In this document: positions 57,947 to 64,000 of the stretch, piece after piece
Position numbering within the stretch: the first letter of the stretch is position 1
Layout: every line of letters begins with the position of its first letter
NCBI RefSeq assembly: GCF_900129455.1
Contig: NZ_FQVU01000004.1
Location: forward strand, 310,001 to 374,000
Origin: Jatrophihabitans endophyticus
GTDB lineage: Bacteria; Actinomycetota; Actinomycetes; Mycobacteriales; Jatrophihabitantaceae
Direction: 5' to 3'
DNA: 64,000 bases
Notes under the pieces: model-generated
What the model was told of the DNA's origin: nothing
Databases searched by the model: none
Seen by the model: the letters and a program-made list of their open reading frames with translations, nothing else
Made by a program: the position numbers and the translations under genes

Positions 57947-59839
57947 ATGCGCAAGTCCCTCCACGTCCTGGCCGCAGGGGCGGTGGCCGTCGCCGCCGCC
58001 ACGGCGACCGTCACCCTCGCCACCGACGCCCATGCCAGCGAATCGCAGGTCACCGGGGTCTCGCTGGCCTGGGCGGTGTCCGACGAGCAGGGCGGGGGCG
58101 CGTTCTTCGGCGGCTGCAACTTCCTGTCCGCAGGCAAGGCCGGCAACACCGGTTCGTCGCGGTTGTGGACCCAGGCCGACGGCTTCTACTCCACCCGTGC
58201 CGGCAACGTGACCGTGGAGAAGCCGGACGCGGCCGGCACGTACGCCGAGCCCACCTGGAGCACCAAGTGCCAGGACGCGCAGGGCGCTGCGGTCAGTGCG
58301 GCCGCCACGACGTCGCTCACCCGCAACCGCGTGGTCCTGGCCGCGGGTCACGGCACGGTCGACCCGGCGAAGGGGACGGCCGATCTCGCCTGGACCGGGT
58401 CGTTCACCTCGGTGTTCTACGGCGGGCTGACCTACTGGTCGGCCACCGACCCGGCGCTGCACGTCGCCGCCGACGGCACCGGCACGCTCACCGCGACGGC
58501 CTCGGGGTACGGCGCCGACCGCGATGACACGTCCACGTGGGTGGCCATCAGCCCGCGGACGATCACGCTGGCCACGCTGCACGGTGTGCAGGTCACCGCC
58601 ACCGGCATCACGGCCCCGACCGACTACGTCGGCGTCGCCGTGACGACCCCGTCGGGCGCGACCGCGCAGACGGCCAAGACCACGCAGAACGCGTCGTACT
58701 GGGGCTCGTTCCCGCAGAGCTACGTCGACTTCCAGCAGCTGACGGGACAGTCGTCCTACTGGTTCGCCAGCGGCGGCTCGCGCGACGCCGCGAAGGTGGC
58801 CCGACCGCTGGACGTCACCTGGCCGGCCGTCACCGAACCGGATCCGACCGACACCACGACGACCCCGGTACCGGACCCGACCGACACGACCACCACCCCG
58901 GCACCGGACCCGACCGACACCACGACCACCCCGGCACCGGACCCGGCCGACACGACCACCACCCCGGGCACGGCCACCACCCCGGGCACGGCCACCCCGT
59001 CGTCGGACGCCCCGTCGAGCAGCGCGACGGGTCGGCTGGTCGACGGCGTCCAGGGCGGGTCCCTCACCTGGGGCATGAAGAAGAGCTTCCGGGCCTACGT
59101 GGCCGCACCGAGCGGCAACAGCATCGTCGCGAAGGACGGCGCGACCATCCTGGCGCAGGACCAGGCGGTCGCCGGCAAGGCGAACAGCGGCACCTACCGC
59201 TGGCCGTTCAGCACGCAGCAGAGCTACACGTCGCCGTCGCGCTTCGCCACGCAGTTCGGCGGCGCGGTCACCTTCAGCTACCCCGCGCACTACTTCACGC
59301 TCACCCTCGCCAACCCCGCGGTGACCGTGTCGGGCGACACCGGCGTGCTCTACGCCGACACCACGCTGCAGGTCGACGAGCCCGGCGCCCGTGCCCTCGC
59401 GGCCGCGCCGACCACGCGCAAGCACGTCGCCCTCGCCTCGCTCACCGTCGACCCCGCCGCCGGGAGCACGACGGCGAGCCGGCTGACGCGGGTCGCGCAC
59501 GTCGCGATCCGCGACACGTCCGCCTTCGAGTTCAACGGCACGAGCTTCTACCAGGTCGGCCAGGCGCTCGACGACGCGACGATCGTGCTGAGCGCGTCCG
59601 ACGCCGCCGGCACCACCGACCCCGACGCCGCGGCCGGCGCGGTCGACACCACCACCGCGACCGGCAGCGACGCCGCCGACCTCGTGCCCGACGCGGTGAC
59701 CAGGCCGGTCGCCGGCACGGCGGGGCTGGCCTCGACCGGGTCGGACCTGCGCGACGGCATCGTGCTCGCCGTGCTGCTCGGCGCCGCCGGGGCCGGCGCG
59801 CTCGCGCTCGGTCGCCGCACCCGCGGGACGCACCGATGA
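57947..59839 (+). CDS. htaA: HtaA-domain haem-binding surface protein with LAXTG anchor
   Basis: This 630-residue protein has a signal peptide (1-31), a first HtaA domain (about 35-275), a PDPTDTTTTP-repeat linker (about 298-341) and a second HtaA domain (about 360-525, SLTWGMKKSFRAYV). The C-terminus carries LASTG, a hydrophobic helix and RRTRGTHR. LASTG fits the LAXTG signal of class E sortases, implying covalent cell-wall anchoring. HtaA domains bind haem at the surface and pass it to HmuT. ATG 57947 follows CGGAG. Its stop overlaps the haem oxygenase start. Confidence 0.92.
   Translation: MRKSLHVLAAGAVAVAAATATVTLATDAHASESQVTGVSLAWAVSDEQGGGAFFGGCNFLSAGKAGNTGSSRLWTQADGFYSTRAGNVTVEKPDAAGTYAEPTWSTKCQDAQGAAVSAAATTSLTRNRVVLAAGHGTVDPAKGTADLAWTGSFTSVFYGGLTYWSATDPALHVAADGTGTLTATASGYGADRDDTSTWVAISPRTITLATLHGVQVTATGITAPTDYVGVAVTTPSGATAQTAKTTQNASYWGSFPQSYVDFQQLTGQSSYWFASGGSRDAAKVARPLDVTWPAVTEPDPTDTTTTPVPDPTDTTTTPAPDPTDTTTTPAPDPADTTTTPGTATTPGTATPSSDAPSSSATGRLVDGVQGGSLTWGMKKSFRAYVAAPSGNSIVAKDGATILAQDQAVAGKANSGTYRWPFSTQQSYTSPSRFATQFGGAVTFSYPAHYFTLTLANPAVTVSGDTGVLYADTTLQVDEPGARALAAAPTTRKHVALASLTVDPAAGSTTASRLTRVAHVAIRDTSAFEFNGTSFYQVGQALDDATIVLSASDAAGTTDPDAAAGAVDTTTATGSDAADLVPDAVTRPVAGTAGLASTGSDLRDGIVLAVLLGAAGAGALALGRRTRGTHR
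58838..58969 (+). repeat. Four tandem 33-base units coding the HtaA linker
   Basis: Four in-frame units encode PDPTDTTTTP plus V, A, A or G. The units differ at only a few bases, so they are recent duplications. They act as a flexible, extended spacer between the two HtaA domains. Confidence 0.85.
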
Positions 59840-60561
59840 CGGCGCCGGAGCGCACCGGCACGATCGGCACGGTCGATACCGTCGACACCGTGGCCGGCCC
59901 TCCCCTCACCGCCCGGCTGCGCGCCGCGACCCGCGACGCGCACGAGCGGGCCGAGACGACCCCGTTCGTCGCCGACCTCGTCGCCGGCCGGGTGCCGTTC
60001 CGCGGGTACGTCGCGCTCGTCGTCCAGAACTGGGCGATCTACCGGGCGCTCGAGGGGGTCGCCGAGCGGTGGGCCGCCGACCCGGTGGCCGGCGCGTTCG
60101 TGATCCCGGAGCTCATGCGGGTGCCGAGCATCGAACGCGACCTGGCCCACCTCGCGCCGCAGTGGCGCGAGGTCGCCGAGCGGCTGGTGCTGCCGGCGAC
60201 CACGACGTACGTCGCGCGGCTCGAGACGCACGCGGCCACCCGGCCCGAGGCGTACGTGGCGCACCATTACGTGCGCTACCTGGGCGACCTGTCCGGCGGA
60301 CAGGTCGTCGGCCGCAGCGTCGAGCGCGCCTACGGCGAGGACGGCGAGCGCTCCAGCTCGTTCTACCGCTTCGACGCGATCGCGAAGATCAAACCGTTCC
60401 GCGACGAGTACCGTCGCCGCCTCGACGACGCGCCGCTCACCGCCGCGCAGCGCGACGGTGTGGTGGCCGAGGCGGTCACCGCGTTCGAGCTCAACGTCGA
60501 CGTCCTGCGCGAGCTCGGCGCCGCCGGCCGCGACACGGCGACGGGGCCGCTGCCCGGCTGA
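59836..60561 (+). CDS. hmuO: Haem oxygenase (biliverdin-forming)
   Basis: This 241-residue enzyme of the HmuO/HO-1 family has the proximal His36 in RDAHERAE and the distal-helix glycine motif RYLGDLSGGQ. The C-terminal region FYRFDAIAKIKPFRDEYRRRLD binds the propionates. It opens haem to biliverdin, CO and Fe2+, releasing the imported iron. The ATG overlaps the htaA stop (ATGA), so surface capture and degradation are co-expressed. A Thr/Val/Asp-rich 20-residue leader precedes the fold. Confidence 0.93.
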   Translation: MTAPERTGTIGTVDTVDTVAGPPLTARLRAATRDAHERAETTPFVADLVAGRVPFRGYVALVVQNWAIYRALEGVAERWAADPVAGAFVIPELMRVPSIERDLAHLAPQWREVAERLVLPATTTYVARLETHAATRPEAYVAHHYVRYLGDLSGGQVVGRSVERAYGEDGERSSSFYRFDAIAKIKPFRDEYRRRLDDAPLTAAQRDGVVAEAVTAFELNVDVLRELGAAGRDTATGPLPG

Positions 60562-60598
60562 CGATCCCACGGCGCGGACGAGACGCGCCCCGCACGCC

Positions 60599-60631
60599 AA
60601 CGGGGCCGGGCATGCGACGCCCGGCCCCGTT
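60599..60631 (+). terminator. Terminator hairpin after hmuO
   Basis: AACGGGGCCGGGC (60599-60611) and its exact complement (60619-60631) enclose a seven-base loop. It separates the hmu-htaA-hmuO operon from the second HtaA gene, which begins 57 bases later. Confidence 0.75.
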
Positions 60632-60687
60632 GCCCGTGGCGTCGCCGACCGGCGGCGCCACAGATTCCTTGAGGAAGGAAGCCTCGA

Positions 60688-63138
60688 ATGTATCCCACCA
60701 GCGGGCGAACCCGCCCGGACCGGACAGGGCGCGGCCGCGGCCGCGCTCGTGGCGCCGGCGTAGGGCTGGCCGCCGCTCTCGGCCTGGCCACCCTGGCCGT
60801 CCCCGGCACCGCCGCCGCCGCGTCGCGCTCGATCGACCACGCGACCTTCGAATGGGGCGTCAACGCGGTGTGGCAGGGCGCCGCCGCCAACGGCTCGTGC
60901 AACCAGTTCGTCGCCGGCATCGGCGACGGGACCGAGTCGACCTACAAGACCGTCGACGGCAACCTGCACCTGATCAAGCGTGGCCTGGACGGCTCCGCCG
61001 TCACCGTGACCGCGGACGACCGCTGCGCCGAGATGGCGCCCGGCGACGCGGCCCAACGCGGCCTGTGGGTCGACGGCACCGGCACCACCGACCCCGACAC
61101 CGGCGCGACCACCGTGCAGTGGACGGGCGCCCTGACCGTCAACTCCTACGGCGGTGCGGTGCCCTGGTACGTCAAGGACCCGAAGCTCGTGACCGACGGC
61201 GACGGCACCGGCGCGATCTACGCCACCGTGGGTGGGTACACGTCCTCGCTGGCCGATCCCACGACGAAGACCCCGCTGCCGCCGCAGATCGGCGTGCGGG
61301 TGCTCGACCTGAAGGACGTCAGCATCAGCGGTGACGACATCGCCGCGACCCCGGTCTACGAGGGCGTGGACTACTACCCGCTCAACAAGCCCGACGACCC
61401 CGACTCGGGACGGCGTGCGACGTCGGTGATCACCGACGAGGTCAAGCAGGCGAACCCGCACTGGGGATCGTGGCCGACGCCGTTCGTCGACTTCCAGTAC
61501 CGCACCGGGCTCTCGTCCTACTGGCACAGCAGCGGGCTGTCGGCCGACCCCAAGAAGCCGCCGCTGCCGATCGAGCTCGGCCTCGCCGGTGCGCTCCCGG
61601 CCACGCAGCCGCTCGCGGACGCACCGAAGATCACCGCACAGCCGGTGGGCGTCGCCGCAGTCACGGGTGAGGACGCGACGTTCTCGGTGACCGCCACCGG
61701 CGACGACCTCCGGTACAGCTGGCAGCGCAGCCCCGCCGCGGCGCCGGACTGGAAGACGGTGGCCGGCGCCCACAGCTCGACGCTGACCGTGCCGACGGTG
61801 ACCGCCGCCGACTCCGACACCTCCTACCGGGCGGTCGTGACCAACGGGCAGCGGGGCACCTACTCCACGGGCGCCGGGCTCACCGTCGGCGACGCGAAAC
61901 CGCTCGCGGTGGCCAGCGGCACCTCCGCCACCACGGTGTTCGCCGGCAACGACGTCACCTTCGAGGCGTACTTCACCGGCTACCCGACGCCGAAGTACAA
62001 GCCGCAGCTCAGCACCGACGAGGGCAAGACCTGGACCGATCTCGCCGGCTTCGGCGACGAGTCGTACCACACGATTCTCGGCGTCACCGAGAAGCAGAAT
62101 GACGCACTTCTGCGCATTCTCGCCGACAACGGCCGCGAGAGGCTGGCCGGCACCCCGGGCGTGCTGCACGTGTTGCCGAAACCGACCACGCCGACCCTCG
62201 TCCGGCGGCCGAACGACCAGGACGCGCTGCCCGTCCTCGACGCCGCGAAGGGCTTCTCCGTGCTCGCGCTCGCCGGTGGCTACCCGGCACCGACGCCGGC
62301 CCACTACGACGCGGTCGTGCCGGCCGCGGTGTGGAGCGCGCGGGGCAGCAGCTACGACGGCACGGGTGCCGTCGCCGCCACCGAGGTGGACGGCTCCGGG
62401 TTCGACGCCGGCTACGGCTACGCGTACGTCGACGTCGCGGCGGGTGCGCTCGACCCCTCGGTGCGCTACGTCCTCGCCACCTACAGCACCGACCCGGCCG
62501 ACCGCAGCCTCGACGCCGCCGTGCCGCTCGTGCTGAGCGGCCAGGAGGTCGTGGCGTCCACGGCGAGGGTGACGCTGTCGCGTAGCTCCGCTGCGTTCGG
62601 AACCGCGCTGAAGGCGACCGTGGCCGTCACCAGGGCCGGCAAGGCCGCCGCGGGGAAGGTGACGGTCGGCATCGGTTCGCGCCGCTACGCAGCGACGTTG
62701 GACAAGGCCGGCCGCGCGTCGGTGGCCCTGCCGCGCACGCTGGGCGTCGGCACGTACCGCGTGAGCGCCGCCTACGCCGGCAACGGCACCACGAAGGCGT
62801 CGTCGGCCGCGACGACGCTGCGCATCGTGAAGGCGACGGCGAAGGCGCGGCTCGCGATCACGAAGAAGCCGACGTCGCACAAGACCGGCCGGGCCGCGGT
62901 GCGGGTCGTGCGGACGGCGTCGGGTCCGGTCGCCCCGACCGGCACGGTGCGGGTGTACTTCGTCCGCGGCGGGAAGACCGCCTCGGTCGCCGTCTCGGTG
63001 CGCAAGGCCGCGCTGCAGGCCCTCACCGTGCCGAAGCTCGCCAAGGGCACCTGGCGGCTGTACGTCCGCTACTCGGGCTCGGCGCAGTACCGGGCGATCG
63101 GCAAGACCGCGGCCGGCCGGCTGACCGTCACCCGGTAA
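60688..63138 (+). CDS. Secreted HtaA-domain protein with Ig-like repeats
   Basis: This 816-residue exported protein has a long Arg-rich signal peptide (1-46, AAAAS). One HtaA domain (about 48-305) has the same layout as domain 1 of the upstream HtaA (FEWGVNAVWQGAAANGSCNQF, NPHWGSWPTPFVDFQYRTGLSSYW). Ig-like modules follow at about 318-405 and 410-500, then a middle domain and two bacterial Ig-like repeats (about 630-816). No membrane anchor or sortase motif is present, so it is probably released or wall-associated. ATG 60688 follows GAGGAAGG. It may act as a haemophore. Confidence 0.87.
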   Translation: MYPTSGRTRPDRTGRGRGRARGAGVGLAAALGLATLAVPGTAAAASRSIDHATFEWGVNAVWQGAAANGSCNQFVAGIGDGTESTYKTVDGNLHLIKRGLDGSAVTVTADDRCAEMAPGDAAQRGLWVDGTGTTDPDTGATTVQWTGALTVNSYGGAVPWYVKDPKLVTDGDGTGAIYATVGGYTSSLADPTTKTPLPPQIGVRVLDLKDVSISGDDIAATPVYEGVDYYPLNKPDDPDSGRRATSVITDEVKQANPHWGSWPTPFVDFQYRTGLSSYWHSSGLSADPKKPPLPIELGLAGALPATQPLADAPKITAQPVGVAAVTGEDATFSVTATGDDLRYSWQRSPAAAPDWKTVAGAHSSTLTVPTVTAADSDTSYRAVVTNGQRGTYSTGAGLTVGDAKPLAVASGTSATTVFAGNDVTFEAYFTGYPTPKYKPQLSTDEGKTWTDLAGFGDESYHTILGVTEKQNDALLRILADNGRERLAGTPGVLHVLPKPTTPTLVRRPNDQDALPVLDAAKGFSVLALAGGYPAPTPAHYDAVVPAAVWSARGSSYDGTGAVAATEVDGSGFDAGYGYAYVDVAAGALDPSVRYVLATYSTDPADRSLDAAVPLVLSGQEVVASTARVTLSRSSAAFGTALKATVAVTRAGKAAAGKVTVGIGSRRYAATLDKAGRASVALPRTLGVGTYRVSAAYAGNGTTKASSAATTLRIVKATAKARLAITKKPTSHKTGRAAVRVVRTASGPVAPTGTVRVYFVRGGKTASVAVSVRKAALQALTVPKLAKGTWRLYVRYSGSAQYRAIGKTAAGRLTVTR

Positions 63139-63145
63139 CCCCTCG

Positions 63146-63190
63146 ATCGTGGACCGAACTGCTCGCATTCCGAGCGGTTCGGTCCACGAT
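63146..63190. terminator. Long hairpin between convergent genes
   Basis: ATCGTGGACCGAACTGCTCG (63146-63165) pairs with 63171-63190 with one mismatch around the five-base loop CATTC. It lies between the stop of the secreted HtaA gene and the stop of the leftward gene at 63198 and should terminate both. Confidence 0.8.
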
Positions 63191-63197
63191 CCGCCCG

Positions 63198-64000
63198 TCA
63201 GTGGGGGAGTGCCTCCCGCGCGTCGTGCCAGGTCGTGACGTCGGCCGGGTGGGGGACGAGGGTGACCGAGCGTGCCACGGCGAGCAGGTCGGCCCGTGAC
63301 AGCCGGAACCCGCCGCCGATGTCCTGCTCGGGCTGCTCCTCGATCGTGAGCACGGGGCCGTCGTAGTCGATCGACACCGCACGCGACGTCGAGGTGACGG
63401 TGACCGACGCGGTCCGGCCGTGGATCGTGACCTGGTCGGTGCCCGCACGACCAGGCAGGTCACGCGGCATCGCGTCCGCGGTGACGGTCAGCGAGGCCTT
63501 GCCCAGTCGCAGGTCGTAGAGCGCGCTCCACCCCGAGTACCCGTGCTGGCCGGCGTTGTGGGGGTCGTTGCCGAGCGAGGTCAGCCACGAGCCGGTCGTG
63601 AGACCGGAGCCGGGCGCGAAGAGCACCGGGGTGCGGACGACCGAGGGCCTGCCGACGCCGACGTCCTCGGCGAGGGCGATGCCCGCGCGGCGGCTGATCC
63701 CGGCATCGCTGCGGGCGACGCTCGCCCAGGCACCCGGCGCGTACTGCCAGGCCACGCCGCGCTGCGCGCCGACCGGGTCGGCGCGCAGTTGCGCGTACAC
63801 GCCGGGTCGGCCGTTGACCGTCACCGGCGTGGCCCCGGCGGTGGTGACGGGTGCCTTCGCGCCGTCGGGATAGACGCGCACGACGTACGAGCCGGCGGTG
63901 CCGACCAGCTGCAGGATCTGGACGTCGCGGTCGAGCAGGACGCCGGCGGGCCGCAGGCCGGGGTGGTCGACGGTGAAGGCCAGCGTGCGCCACGGCAGCG
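63198..64000 (-). CDS. Uncharacterised protein, 3' part
   Basis: The frame stays open to the window edge, so the 5' end is missing; about 266 codons are visible. The protein is rich in beta-type sequence with no membrane segment in this part. It contains VVRVYPDG, GRPGVYAQLRADPVG, and a C-terminal helix-like end DLLAVARSVTLVPHPADVTTWHDAREALPH. The periodic short strands and the lack of catalytic motifs resemble secreted or lipoprotein-type domains of actinobacteria, but I do not recognise a family. Its orientation separates it from the haem locus. Confidence 0.7.
   Translation of the reverse strand, partial: LPWRTLAFTVDHPGLRPAGVLLDRDVQILQLVGTAGSYVVRVYPDGAKAPVTTAGATPVTVNGRPGVYAQLRADPVGAQRGVAWQYAPGAWASVARSDAGISRRAGIALAEDVGVGRPSVVRTPVLFAPGSGLTTGSWLTSLGNDPHNAGQHGYSGWSALYDLRLGKASLTVTADAMPRDLPGRAGTDQVTIHGRTASVTVTSTSRAVSIDYDGPVLTIEEQPEQDIGGGFRLSRADLLAVARSVTLVPHPADVTTWHDAREALPH

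Overview
The window is 64 kb of very GC-rich, gene-dense DNA with frequent GTG and TTG starts, many ATGA/TGATG gene overlaps, a mycofactocin locus, an IdeR/DtxR-type iron box, HtaA haem-uptake proteins and an LAXTG sortase signal. Together these point to a free-living, metabolically versatile high-GC actinobacterium. I cannot fix the genus. No rRNA, tRNA, CRISPR array or insertion sequence was seen, and no gene-free stretch exceeds about 300 bases.

Layout. (1) 1-1234: 3' end of a methionine importer (metN-metI). (2) 1252-20567: a catabolic cluster with a Zn alcohol dehydrogenase, a FAH/MhpD-type hydratase, a GAF-PucR regulator, a complete branched-chain-type ABC importer (lipoprotein, fused LivH-LivM permease, two ATPases), three paralogous mandelate-racemase-subgroup enolase-superfamily enzymes, two related aldehyde dehydrogenases, an SDR, an SRPBCC protein, an APH-like kinase fold and a second Zn dehydrogenase. 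The substrate is unknown, probably an acidic or polyhydroxylated small molecule. (3) 20545-22510: UPF0303 and DUF222-HNH genes. (4) 22586-33966: a TetR regulator and two acyl-CoA degradation transcription units (2,4-dienoyl-CoA reductase, two crotonases, thiolase, HSD10-type dehydrogenase, two acyl-CoA dehydrogenases, a 1212-residue indolepyruvate ferredoxin oxidoreductase-type protein), with a shared palindrome at both promoters. (5) 34031-40635: mycofactocin biosynthesis, minus-strand operon mftA-B-C-E-SDR-F-D divergent from mftR, with two operator-like palindromes between them. The 41-residue precursor gene mftA is at 39741-39866. (6) 40734-47994: B12-dependent 2-hydroxyisobutyryl-CoA mutase operon (small subunit, CoA ligase, MeaB-type GTPase, large subunit with the diagnostic Ile99/Gln217/Asp126 set), followed by a lactate-permease-type carrier and a FadR-type regulator; a FadR-like operator lies on the operon promoter. 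(7) 48032-53436: 3-hydroxyisobutyryl-CoA hydrolase and a coupled small protein, a Zn dehydrogenase, DUF309, a diguanylate cyclase and a Xi-class GST-like reductase. (8) 53541-63138: an iron-box-controlled haem acquisition operon (hmuT-U-V, an unknown surface protein, an LAXTG-anchored HtaA, haem oxygenase) and a second, secreted HtaA. (9) 63198-64000: 3' end of an unrecognised gene.

How it fits together (inference): region 6 looks like a self-contained uptake, activation, rearrangement and regulation unit for 2-hydroxyisobutyrate, yielding 3-hydroxybutyryl-CoA for beta-oxidation. Region 5 makes a redox cofactor used by nicotinoprotein-type dehydrogenases, and the Zn dehydrogenase at 1252-2370 is one possible client. 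Region 8 takes haem from the surface to the cytoplasm and degrades it for iron.
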